Positions 1-6,528 of a DNA stretch of 15,025 nt are shown here, piece after piece. The DNA comes from an uncultured bacterium (GTDB taxonomy: Bacteria; Bacillota_A; Clostridia; Lachnospirales; Lachnospiraceae), in the NCBI GenBank assembly GCA_905215045.1, contig CAJMOO010000047.1, positions 1 through 15,025 of the forward strand. The letters run 5' to 3'. The stretch's first letter is position 1; each line of letters starts with the position of its first letter. Position numbers and translations under genes: made by a program. A model generated the notes under the pieces. It was given only the letters and a program-made list of their open reading frames with translations. It was not told where the DNA came from and ran no database searches.

Positions 1-203
1 CACAGCAGGCATCCGGTATGGCACTTGATCCAACAAAAGTTACAACTCTTCAGGACAACTTAAACTCCCTGATTCCAGGATTTGTACCATTACTGTTAAC
101 ACTGTTATGCATGTGGTTATTAAAGAAAAACGTTTCTCCAATCATCATTATCATCGCATTATTCATCGTTGGTATTGGTGGACACGTTATCGGATTATTA
201 TAA
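1..203 (+). CDS. manZ: PTS mannose/fructose/sorbose-family EIID subunit, C-terminal end (5' truncated)
   Basis: The reading frame is open from the window start (in frame at position 3) to TAA at 201–203, so only about the last 66 residues are present. They contain the conserved EIID tail: a 'LNSLIPGFVPLLLTLLCMWLLKK'-like membrane segment, a short basic loop, and a final hydrophobic helix ending in GIGGHVIGLL. This closely resembles the end of E. coli ManZ. EIID is the second membrane subunit of the mannose-family PTS permease and works with EIIC (ManY) and the EIIAB proteins to import and phosphorylate hexoses. The earlier subunits should lie just upstream, outside the window. A strong terminator begins about 20 nt after the stop, and DUF956/ManO, a usual partner of this PTS family, follows. 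The ATG at 18 is internal and not the true start. The family call is confident; sugar specificity cannot be judged from this fragment. Confidence 0.9.
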   Translation, partial: QQASGMALDPTKVTTLQDNLNSLIPGFVPLLLTLLCMWLLKKNVSPIIIIIALFIVGIGGHVIGLL

Positions 204-223
204 GAATAATCAAGCACATATAC

Positions 224-249
224 AAAAGGCCCGGATGTCCGGGCTTTTT
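224..249 (+). terminator. Rho-independent terminator after the EIID gene
   Basis: A perfect GC-rich stem, GCCCGG (229–234) with CCGGGC (239–244), closes an ATGT loop. It extends outward through a G–U pair and A–T pairs into TTTTT at 245–249. It lies about 20 nt after the EIID stop codon and should end or attenuate the upstream PTS transcript. Confidence 0.9.
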
Positions 250-305
250 GCTTATATAAGAAGATAAAATTAAATATACTGTAAAAATATAGACAAAAAG
301 TCATC

Positions 306-334
306 TTGTATAAGCAAAGAAAATTGTATAAAAT
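306..334 (+). promoter_or_regulatory. Possible sigma-A promoter for manO
   Basis: TTGTAT (306–311) and TAAAAT (329–334) are 17 bp apart, about 36 nt upstream of the manO start and downstream of the EIID terminator. The -10 matches the consensus at 5 of 6 positions, but the -35 matches at only 3 of 6. The AT-rich background makes chance matches likely, so this is tentative. Confidence 0.4.
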
Positions 335-369
335 AAAGAAAGAGAACATACAGAATCGGAGGAGAGCTT

Positions 370-756
370 ATGGCACAATCAATCAATACAAGAGTCGATG
401 TTGTAGTAGAGGCAACATCTTATCAGGGGCTTACAAACTATGGAAAGATTATGGTCGGAGATAAAGGTTTTGAATTCTTTAACACAAGAAATGTGGAAGA
501 TTACATTCAGATTCCATGGGAAGAAGTAGATTATGTAATTGCCTCTGTTATGTTTAAGGGAAAGAAAATTCCTCGTTATGCGATTCAGACAAAGAAAAAT
601 GGAACATATTCTTTTGCGTCTAAAGAGCCAAAGAAGGTATTACGTGCGATCAACCAGTATATACCATCCGAACGTCTGGTACGTTCTTTAAGCTTTTTTG
701 ATGTACTGAAACGTAATTTCATGCCATCTAAGAAAAGTGCAAAGATCAAGAAATAG
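370..756 (+). CDS. manO: DUF956 / ManO family protein of the mannose PTS operon
   Basis: This 128-residue cytoplasmic protein has no signal peptide or membrane helix. It resembles the DUF956 family, small proteins encoded at the end of mannose/glucose EII operons in Firmicutes and named ManO in lactic acid bacteria. Family-like features are the N-terminal SxNTRVDVVVEATSYQGL stretch, the central IPWEEVDYVIASVMFKGKKIPRY segment and a lysine-rich tail. ATG 370 is chosen because CGGAGGAG (357–364) sits at the right spacing. The gene lies just behind the EIID gene, matching the family's usual context. An EIID terminator and a possible own promoter separate the two, so ManO may be made by read-through or independently. 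The molecular function is not firmly established; a regulatory or accessory role for the PTS is inferred from context. The length is typical of the family. Confidence 0.85.
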   Translation: MAQSINTRVDVVVEATSYQGLTNYGKIMVGDKGFEFFNTRNVEDYIQIPWEEVDYVIASVMFKGKKIPRYAIQTKKNGTYSFASKEPKKVLRAINQYIPSERLVRSLSFFDVLKRNFMPSKKSAKIKK

Positions 757-761
757 AATGA

Positions 762-790
762 AACTTCAAACAGACGGGAAATGTGAAGTT
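762..790 (+). other. Intercistronic stem-loop before manA
   Basis: AACTTCA (762–768) and TGAAGTT (784–790) form a 7-bp inverted repeat around a 15-nt loop, in the 59-nt gap between manO and manA. No T-run follows, so it is unlikely to be a terminator. It could be a processing or stability hairpin, or chance. Confidence 0.3.
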
Positions 791-815
791 ACAAGGTGAA
801 AAAGGAGAAGGTATT

Positions 816-1751
816 ATGGGACATATTTTAAGAATGAAACCAGTATTTAAAGAGATGATCTGGGGAGGAACAAAATTAAAGGATATTTATGGTTATGATA
901 TTCCAAGTGATCATACAGGAGAATGCTGGGCAATTTCTGCACATAAGAACGGAGACTGTGCGATCGCAGATGGAGAATACAAAGGACAGACATTATCCTG
1001 GTTATTCGAAAATCACAGAGAATTATTTGGTAACATTGAAGGAGACCAGTTCCCATTACTTGTAAAGATCATTGATGCAAAAAATGATCTGTCTGTACAG
1101 GTACATCCAGATGATGCGTATGCAAAAGAACATGAAGATTCTCTTGGAAAGACAGAGTGTTGGTTTGTACTTCAGGCAGATGAAGGAACAAAGATGGTTA
1201 TGGGTCACCATGCAAAGACAAAAGACGAATTTGTCAAAGCAATTGAGAATGATGATTATGATAATCTGTTAAATTCATTTAAGATCAAAGCAGGAGATTT
1301 CTTCTATATTCCGTCTGGAACATTACATGCGATCTGCAGCGGATCTTTAATCTATGAAGCACAGCAGTCTTCAGATATCACATATCGTGTTTATGACTAT
1401 CACAGAAAAGATGCGGATGGAAATGAAAGACAGCTTCATGTACAGCAGTCTATTGATGTAACAAATGTACCAGCAAATGTAGATCAGAATAAAGAATTTC
1501 CACAGACAGCATTAGAAAATGGTACAAAGACAAGATACGTTGACAGTGAATTCTTTAAAGTTGACCGTTATGAGTTAACTGGTAAAAATGTGATCAAAAA
1601 TGATGAGCCATTTATGATGGTAAGTATCACAGAAGGAACTGGAACATTAGAAGGAAATGAAGTAAAAAAAGGTGATCATTTCGTTATCTGTTCCGATCAG
1701 AAAAAAGTAACTTTTGATGGAACAATGGAAGTTATGATCTCTACATTATAA
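816..1751 (+). CDS. manA: Mannose-6-phosphate isomerase, class I
   Basis: ManA is a cytoplasmic zinc enzyme interconverting mannose-6-phosphate and fructose-6-phosphate, linking PTS-imported mannose to glycolysis. With ATG 816 the protein is 311 residues, the usual length of short Bacillus-type ManA. The start gives the family N-terminus (KPVFKEMIWGGTKL) and has AAAGGAG at 801–807. An in-frame GTG at 783 would add 11 unconserved residues and lacks a good ribosome binding site. Metal-site residues expected for type I isomerases are visible: Gln95 and His97 in SVQVHPDDAY, Glu114 in GKTECW, and His171 in FYIPSGTLHAI. The cupin fold continues to the C-terminus. It lies between manO and an EIICBA transporter, with 56 nt to the next start and no terminator, consistent with a shared transcript. 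Nothing in the sequence looks damaged. Confidence 0.95.
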   Translation: MGHILRMKPVFKEMIWGGTKLKDIYGYDIPSDHTGECWAISAHKNGDCAIADGEYKGQTLSWLFENHRELFGNIEGDQFPLLVKIIDAKNDLSVQVHPDDAYAKEHEDSLGKTECWFVLQADEGTKMVMGHHAKTKDEFVKAIENDDYDNLLNSFKIKAGDFFYIPSGTLHAICSGSLIYEAQQSSDITYRVYDYHRKDADGNERQLHVQQSIDVTNVPANVDQNKEFPQTALENGTKTRYVDSEFFKVDRYELTGKNVIKNDEPFMMVSITEGTGTLEGNEVKKGDHFVICSDQKKVTFDGTMEVMISTL

Positions 1752-1807
1752 TGTAGAACAGAAAAGATAAAGAAGGATTATAAAAATATAGAATAAGGAA
1801 GTTTTAT

Positions 1808-3898
1808 ATGAAAGAAGAAGGAAAGATATTTGGTGTTCTGCAAAGAGTAGGACGTGCATTTATGCTTCCGATCGCCATTCTGCCGGTTGCAGGTCTTTTG
1901 CTTGGAATCGGACAATCCTTGACAAATGAAACAATGCTTCGGGCCTATCATCTCATGGAGATCATGGGTCCGGGGACAGTTTTGTATGGAATTTTTAAGG
2001 TAGGCGGTGATTGTGGAAGTATCATTTTTGACAATCTTGCATTGATATTTGCAATGGGAGTTTCCATAGGAATGGCAAAGGCAGAGAAAGCGGTAGCAGC
2101 ATTATCCGGAGCACTGTCTTTTTTTGTGATGCATGAAGCAATTTCGTCAATGCTTTCTTTATATGGTGATACTTATACGATGCACACGGGAGCAACCGAC
2201 CAGATCCTTGGAATTACATCATTGCAGTTAGGTGTATTTGGAGGAATTATTGTTGGACTTGGTGTTGGATATCTACATAACCGCTTTTATAAAATAAAAC
2301 TTCCAGAAGTACTGTCATTTTTTGGTGGAACAAGGGCAGTGCCGGTTATTTGTACGATCGTGTATGTGGGTGTTGGGATTTTGATGTTTTTTATCTGGCC
2401 GCCGATCCAGAACCTGATGTATTCCATTGGAGGAATCGTAAGAGCGTCTGGATATATTGGGACATTTATTTATGGAGTGATGGAACGAGCATTGATCCCG
2501 TTTGGATTACATCATGTATTTTATCTTCCATTCTGGCAGACATCTCTTGGAGGAACTATGGAAGTTGCGGGAAAGATGATCGAGGGAGCGCAAAATATCT
2601 TTTTTGCCCAGCTGGCAGATCCCGCAACAACACATTTTAATGTAGAAGCGACAAGATTTATGGCAGGAAAATTTCCATTGATGATCTTTGGACTGCCAGG
2701 TGCAGCACTCGCGATTTACCGCTGTGCAAGGCCCGAACAGAGAAAAGTGGTCGGTGGACTTATGATTTCCGCAGCATTAACATCAATGCTTACAGGAATC
2801 ACAGAACCACTGGAATTTACATTCTTATTTATCGCTCCGGGACTATACGCAATTCATTGTGTTTTTGCAGGACTTGCGTATATGATGATGCATGTATTAA
2901 AAGTTACAGTTGGACTAACATTTTCCGGAGGACTGATCGACCTGTTCTTTTTTGGAATTCTGCAGGGACAGGAAAAGACAAACTGGATGATGGTGATACC
3001 ACTTGGAATTGTTTATTTTATTGTATATTATTTCTTATTCCATTTTCTGATCTTGAAACTTGACATCAAAACGCCGGGAAGAGAAGAAGAGGTGACAACT
3101 GAATTTGAAGATGACTCCGAATATGAATATAGAGAGGATTTTTCAGAAGAATTATTAGCGAAGATCGCAGCTGGTCTTGGAGGCAAAAAGAATATTGGAG
3201 ATATTGACTGTTGTGTTACAAGACTTCGATGCGGACTGAAAGATATAAGTCTGGTAGATGATGCTATGATCAGGGAGACAGGATCAAGAGGAATCCTAAA
3301 ACGAGGCAACAGCATCCAGATCATCTATGGACCGCATGTGACGGTATTAAAATCAGAACTCGAAGATTACTTAAGAACCAGACGAGCAAAGAAAGAAATC
3401 AAACAATTACTGAAAGAAAATACACACTCCAAGGAAGAAACACAGCAGGAAAGTATTGCCTGTCCGATCAAAGGAAATGTGATCGAGTTAGAAGAAGTAG
3501 GAGATGAAGCATTTTCTGGAGGAATGCTAGGAGAAGGTTTTGCGATCAATCCGGAAGAAGGAAAATTATATGCACCGGTAGATGGTATCATTGCGGCGGT
3601 ATTCCGTACCAAGCATGCACTTGCTATGGAATCAAAGGAAGGTGCAGAAGTTCTCATTCATTTGGGACTTGATACGGTCAAGCGAGATGGAAAAGGCTTT
3701 CATATGAAGGTGGAAGCCGGACAGAAAGTAAAAAAAGGAGAACTCATCTGTGAGTTTGACTTGGAAGATATGAAAGCAGATGGATACGTTATGACGACTC
3801 CGGTAGTGATAAGCAATAACGCAGAATATGCAAGTATCGCATTGAATCATATTGGAGGTTGTAACGCAGGGGAAGAAATACTAACCCTCTACAAATAG
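1808..3898 (+). CDS. PTS glucose/maltose/GlcNAc-family EIICBA transporter
   Basis: This 696-residue single-chain permease has the order EIIC–EIIB–EIIA and about the length of B. subtilis PtsG. EIIC (about 1–415) is strongly hydrophobic, starts with GRAFMLPIAILPVAGLLLGIG, and contains the family motifs ERALIPFGLHHVFYLPFW and GITEPLEFTFLFIAPGLYAIH. EIIB (about 430–515) carries the phosphorylated cysteine in CVTRLR (Cys469), preceded by an extra Cys468. EIIA (about 545–690) resembles Crr, with His603 (TKHALAMES) and the phosphoryl-accepting His618 (VLIHLGLDTVK), 15 residues apart as in the E. coli protein. AAGGAA at 1795–1800 precedes ATG 1808. The protein imports a sugar and phosphorylates it using HPr. 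Glucose is the usual substrate of this architecture, but the linked manA leaves the true sugar open, so no symbol is assigned. All phosphorylation residues are intact. Confidence 0.9.
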   Translation: MKEEGKIFGVLQRVGRAFMLPIAILPVAGLLLGIGQSLTNETMLRAYHLMEIMGPGTVLYGIFKVGGDCGSIIFDNLALIFAMGVSIGMAKAEKAVAALSGALSFFVMHEAISSMLSLYGDTYTMHTGATDQILGITSLQLGVFGGIIVGLGVGYLHNRFYKIKLPEVLSFFGGTRAVPVICTIVYVGVGILMFFIWPPIQNLMYSIGGIVRASGYIGTFIYGVMERALIPFGLHHVFYLPFWQTSLGGTMEVAGKMIEGAQNIFFAQLADPATTHFNVEATRFMAGKFPLMIFGLPGAALAIYRCARPEQRKVVGGLMISAALTSMLTGITEPLEFTFLFIAPGLYAIHCVFAGLAYMMMHVLKVTVGLTFSGGLIDLFFFGILQGQEKTNWMMVIPLGIVYFIVYYFLFHFLILKLDIKTPGREEEVTTEFEDDSEYEYREDFSEELLAKIAAGLGGKKNIGDIDCCVTRLRCGLKDISLVDDAMIRETGSRGILKRGNSIQIIYGPHVTVLKSELEDYLRTRRAKKEIKQLLKENTHSKEETQQESIACPIKGNVIELEEVGDEAFSGGMLGEGFAINPEEGKLYAPVDGIIAAVFRTKHALAMESKEGAEVLIHLGLDTVKRDGKGFHMKVEAGQKVKKGELICEFDLEDMKADGYVMTTPVVISNNAEYASIALNHIGGCNAGEEILTLYK

Positions 3899-3937
3899 GT
3901 AACTATAAAGTTAAATATAGATACAATTCTTAAACTC

Positions 3938-3996
3938 AAAAAGAAGGAATATAATTTATGAGCTGTATCGCAGGTCATGTTATATTCCTTCTTTTT
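3938..3996 (+). terminator. Long-stem Rho-independent terminator after the EIICBA gene
   Basis: A perfect 17-bp inverted repeat pairs 3938–3954 (AAAAAGAAGGAATATAA) with 3980–3996 (TTATATTCCTTCTTTTT). The 25-nt loop can pair further: ATGA (3958–3961) with TCAT (3975–3978), then CTG (3963–3965) with CAG (3971–3973). The T-run at 3992–3996 ends the right arm, and the matching A-run on the left allows bidirectional action. It closes the PTS block. A 23-codon frame (3958–4029) begins within the loop; see findings. Confidence 0.85.
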
Positions 3997-3998
3997 GC

Positions 3999-4027
3999 TT
4001 GCATACAAAAAACAGCCGTAGTAAAAT
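3999..4027 (+). promoter_or_regulatory. Possible sigma-A promoter for the EamA transporter gene
   Basis: TTGCAT (3999–4004) and TAAAAT (4022–4027) are 17 bp apart, immediately downstream of the PTS terminator and about 38 nt before the chosen EamA start. The -10 fits well and the -35 only partly. Position supports it more than sequence does. Confidence 0.45.
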
Positions 4028-4064
4028 AAAACACATATGTAAACGAAAGAGAAGGACTAAAAAT

Positions 4065-4946
4065 ATGAAGAAAGAACAGATCAGAGGATCGTTATTGTTA
4101 TTGGTGGCAGCTATTATATGGGGAAGTGCATTTGTCTCACAAAGTGTCGGAATGGAGTATGTGGGACCATTTACATTTAATTGTGTAAGAAGCTTGATCG
4201 GAGGTATCGTACTGATTCCCTGTATCGCTATTTTAAATCAGGGAAAATCAAAGAAGAAGATGATATTATCTGAGAAAAAAAGATTACTGCTTGGAGGAGT
4301 CTGCTGTGGGATTGCACTGACAACAGGAAGTACCTTGCAGCAATTTGGAATCATGTACACAACCGTAGGAAAAGCAGGCTTTATCACAGCTTTTTATATT
4401 ATTATCGTACCAATTCTAGGAATATTTTTAGGTAAAAAATGCGGGATGTCTGTCTGGATCAGTGTTGTGATCGCATTGGCAGGGCTTTATTTTTTATGTA
4501 TCACAGATGAATTTTCCATTGGAAAAGGAGATATCTATGTATTCTTATGTGCAATCGCATTTTCTGTTCATATTTTGGTGATCGATTATTTCACGCAGTT
4601 TAACGATGGAGTTAAATTATCTTGTATACAGTTCTTTGTATGTGGAATTATCTGCTTCGTGCCTATGGTGTTGTTTGAACATCCAGAGATCGGCATGATT
4701 TTGCTTGCGTGGAAGCCGATTTTGTATGCTGGAGTGATGTCTTGCGGTGTTGCTTATACATTGCAGATCGTGGGGCAGAAACATATGAATCCAACAGTGG
4801 CATCATTGATTCTTAGTTTGGAGTCTGTGACATCTGTGATCGCGGGATTTCTTGTGCTGCATCAGAATTTAAGTCAGAGAGAATTGATTGGGTGTGGGTT
4901 GATGTTTGTGGCGATTGTTTTGGCGCAGCTTCCAGAAAAAATGTAG
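4065..4946 (+). CDS. EamA/DMT-family membrane transporter
   Basis: This 293-residue integral membrane protein belongs to the drug/metabolite transporter superfamily. It has two EamA repeats (about residues 8–145 and 155–290) and roughly ten hydrophobic helices. The first repeat opens with the family's LLLVAAIIWGSAFVSQ. Typical features include the TTVGKAGFITAFYIIIVPILG segment at the end of repeat 1 and PTVASLILSLESVTSVIAG near the end of repeat 2. Such proteins usually export amino acids, other metabolites or drugs; the substrate cannot be predicted here. ATG 4065 is chosen because GAAGGA (4051–4056) sits 8 nt upstream and the protein then begins MKKEQIRGS. A TTG at 3999 in the same frame would add 22 charged residues and overlap the terminator. 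It appears monocistronic, between a terminator and the palindromic element that starts right after its stop. Confidence 0.9.
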   Translation: MKKEQIRGSLLLLVAAIIWGSAFVSQSVGMEYVGPFTFNCVRSLIGGIVLIPCIAILNQGKSKKKMILSEKKRLLLGGVCCGIALTTGSTLQQFGIMYTTVGKAGFITAFYIIIVPILGIFLGKKCGMSVWISVVIALAGLYFLCITDEFSIGKGDIYVFLCAIAFSVHILVIDYFTQFNDGVKLSCIQFFVCGIICFVPMVLFEHPEIGMILLAWKPILYAGVMSCGVAYTLQIVGQKHMNPTVASLILSLESVTSVIAGFLVLHQNLSQRELIGCGLMFVAIVLAQLPEKM

Positions 4947-5193
4947 TTTGAATGGTAGTCGGTTCATTGTATATGAGAAAAACGAAATAATAGCATAGCA
5001 GATCCAGACCAGAAATTTATGCACGTCATTTTGACAGGTCGCTTATACGCAAATTTTCCTTGCAAAACTCGCTTCGCTCAAACATTGCACCAAATTTGTT
5101 GCGAACCTGTCAAAATAACGGCAAAATTTCAATGGTTCTGGATTTGCTATGCTATTATTTCGTTTTTCTCATATACACGGACGGTTATTCAAA
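4947..5193 (+). repeat. Large imperfect palindromic (MITE-like) intergenic element
   Basis: This element occupies about 247 bp directly after the eamA stop. The main arms, 4968–5008 and 5137–5177, are 41 nt each and match at 40 of 41 positions; the exception is a G/T pair at 5001. Pairing continues inward with small gaps: GAAATTT (5012–5018) with AAATTTC (5124–5130), and ATTTTGACAGGT (5028–5039) with ACCTGTCAAAAT (5105–5116). A shorter outer match, TTTGAAT (4947–4953) with ATTCAAA (5187–5193), may be the true ends. The centre carries ACTCGCTTCGCTC (5067–5079). The open frames crossing it have no coding character. It lacks a transposase and no target-site duplication is evident, so it may be a non-autonomous element or a structural RNA/terminator. 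Copy number elsewhere in the genome is unknown. Confidence 0.75.
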
Positions 5194-5228
5194 TCCCAAC
5201 ATCTACCCTTCAATATACAAAGCACCTC

Positions 5229-5262
5229 GACAAAATGTTACAAAAACAGACAAAATGTTACA
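5229..5262 (+). repeat. Two 14-bp direct repeats, 20 bp apart
   Basis: GACAAAATGTTACA occurs at 5229–5242 and 5249–5262. Its core AAATGTTACA recurs inverted at 5345–5354 (TGTAACATTT), in the leader of the NlpC/P60 gene. The 20-bp period equals about two helical turns, so two copies would face the same side of the DNA. They probably belong to the regulatory region. Confidence 0.6.
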
Positions 5263-5273
5263 GAAATATTACG
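5257..5273 (-). promoter_or_regulatory. Putative WalR (YycF)-type operator
   Basis: Read on the minus strand, 5273 to 5257 is CGTAAT, five bases (ATTTC), then TGTAAC. The known WalR box is TGTWAH-N5-TGTWAH, so this matches at 11 of 12 positions with exact spacing. It ends 18 bp before the -35 of a strong promoter driving an SH3–NlpC/P60 cell-wall hydrolase, a typical WalRK target class. Assignment to WalR is inference. Confidence 0.5.
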
Positions 5274-5291
5274 AAATAATAATTAAAAGTC

Positions 5292-5319
5292 TTGACATAC
5301 TAACTATAAGTGCTATAAT
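5292..5319 (+). promoter_or_regulatory. Strong sigma-A promoter for the NlpC/P60 gene
   Basis: A perfect TTGACA (5292–5297) and a perfect TATAAT (5314–5319) are separated by 16 bp, with a TGC extension before the -10. Transcription should start near 5326, giving a leader of about 40 nt that contains the inverted TGTAACATTT and the AGGAGGA ribosome binding site (5357–5363). Confidence 0.9.
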
Positions 5320-5368
5320 ACACACATACTCGAGTTAACAAAATTGTAACATTTACAGGAGGAACATT

Positions 5369-6511
5369 ATGGTGACGAGGAAAATGAGACTGTCGATGGC
5401 GATGCTTACGATTGCCGCGAGTGTGTTAACGACAGGAAATATAAAAGCAGATGAGAAAAATACGACAAAAGAAACCAATACAACAACCAGTGAATATGCG
5501 AATAAGGCAGTTGCAGATATTTATTCTACAACGACATTGAACATTCGAAAAACAGGCAGTACAAATGCGAAGATCATAGGAAAAATGAAAAAAGGTAATA
5601 TCGCAACTGTGCTGAAGAAAGGATCAGAATGGTCGAAAGTAAGATCAGGAAATGTCACAGGATATGTGAAGAATCAATATCTTGTCTTTGGAGATGAGAT
5701 TGAGAATTTTGCAAAAGAAAATGTGAAGAAGGTAGCGAAAGTTCAGACCGAAACATTGAGAGTTCGCAAGAAGGCATCTACGGATTCGAAGATTGTTACA
5801 TTGGTATCCGAAGATGATAAATTAAAAGTGAAGAATCAATCCGGTGACTGGGTAAAAGTCAAAGTCGATGGTGAGACAGGATATGTGTCAAAGGATTATG
5901 CCAAAGTAACATATTCTTTTGGAAAAGCAAAATCCATGAAAGAGATTCAGGCAGAACAAGAAGCGAAAGAAGCAAAGAAAAGAGCAGAAGAAGCAGCTCA
6001 AACAGCAAAAAGAAGTGCATCAGTATCTACGACATCAAGCAATCATACTTCGGATAGTAAAACAACATCTGCAAGCACAACAAGTTCAGCGGCGGCAACA
6101 AAGGAATCTTCTGTATCAGTATCATCTGGTGGTTCATCAGCGACTGGAAGCAGGATTGCAAGTTATGCGCAGCAGTTTGTTGGAAATCCATATCGTTATG
6201 GTGGAAACAGCTTGACAGGAGGAATTGACTGTTCTGGATTTACGCAGCAGATCATGGCGAAGTTTGGATACAGTATCAGCCGTACGAGCAGTTCTCAGGC
6301 GGGAGAAGGAAGAGCAGTATCTACAAGCAGCTTGAGAGCCGGAGATCTGGTGTTTTATGGAAATGGTGGAAGTATCAATCATGTAGCGCTTTATATCGGC
6401 GGCGGACAGGTGGTACATGCAAGTAATTCGGCACCATATCCACGAGGTGGAATTAAGATTTCAAATGTAAATTACAGAACACCGATCTGTGCAAGACGTA
6501 TCATAGGATAG
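5369..6511 (+). CDS. Secreted SH3–SH3–NlpC/P60 peptidoglycan hydrolase
   Basis: This 380-residue exported protein likely cleaves peptide stems of peptidoglycan as a gamma-D-glutamyl-diamino-acid endopeptidase. It starts with a signal peptide (basic MVTRKMR, hydrophobic core, likely cleavage after NIKA near residue 27). Two bacterial SH3 domains follow, about 50–107 and 124–180, each with an L-[NR]-[IV]-R-K start and a W-KV----G-GYV end. Next come an Ala/Glu/Lys-rich segment (about 188–215) and a Ser/Thr-rich flexible linker (about 215–265). The C-terminal NlpC/P60 domain (about 268–380) has the catalytic triad Cys288 (DCSGF), His338 (NHVALYIG) and His350 (VVHASN). AGGAGGA just upstream supports ATG 5369. 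The strong promoter and WalR-like box suggest growth-linked cell-wall control. All catalytic residues are present, and the gene looks intact. A decayed gene follows 17 nt later. Confidence 0.92.
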   Translation: MVTRKMRLSMAMLTIAASVLTTGNIKADEKNTTKETNTTTSEYANKAVADIYSTTTLNIRKTGSTNAKIIGKMKKGNIATVLKKGSEWSKVRSGNVTGYVKNQYLVFGDEIENFAKENVKKVAKVQTETLRVRKKASTDSKIVTLVSEDDKLKVKNQSGDWVKVKVDGETGYVSKDYAKVTYSFGKAKSMKEIQAEQEAKEAKKRAEEAAQTAKRSASVSTTSSNHTSDSKTTSASTTSSAAATKESSVSVSSGGSSATGSRIASYAQQFVGNPYRYGGNSLTGGIDCSGFTQQIMAKFGYSISRTSSSQAGEGRAVSTSSLRAGDLVFYGNGGSINHVALYIGGGQVVHASNSAPYPRGGIKISNVNYRTPICARRIIG

Positions 6512-6528
6512 AGAAAGAATTACGAATA

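Noticed and set aside
783..815. GTG at 783 as an upstream start of manA
   Set aside because: It adds 11 unconserved residues and lacks a good ribosome binding site. ATG 816 has AAAGGAG upstream and gives the family N-terminus.
3999..4064. TTG at 3999 as the start of the EamA transporter
   Set aside because: It overlaps the terminator end and adds 22 charged residues before a typical DMT N-terminus. ATG 4065 has a well-placed GAAGGA.
5229..5262. CRISPR-like short direct repeats
   Set aside because: There are only two 14-bp copies with a 6-bp interval. The period of 20 bp and promoter context fit regulator binding sites, not an array.
5271..5281. ACGAAATAATA, also present in the palindrome arm at 4982–4992, as evidence of a second element copy
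   Set aside because: Only 11 AT-rich bases are shared with no flanking similarity, so chance is a sufficient explanation.
5019..5338. Two overlapping open frames of 86 and 92 codons as small proteins
   Set aside because: They run across the palindrome arms and the promoter region, have no ribosome binding sites and show no domain or repeat-protein character.
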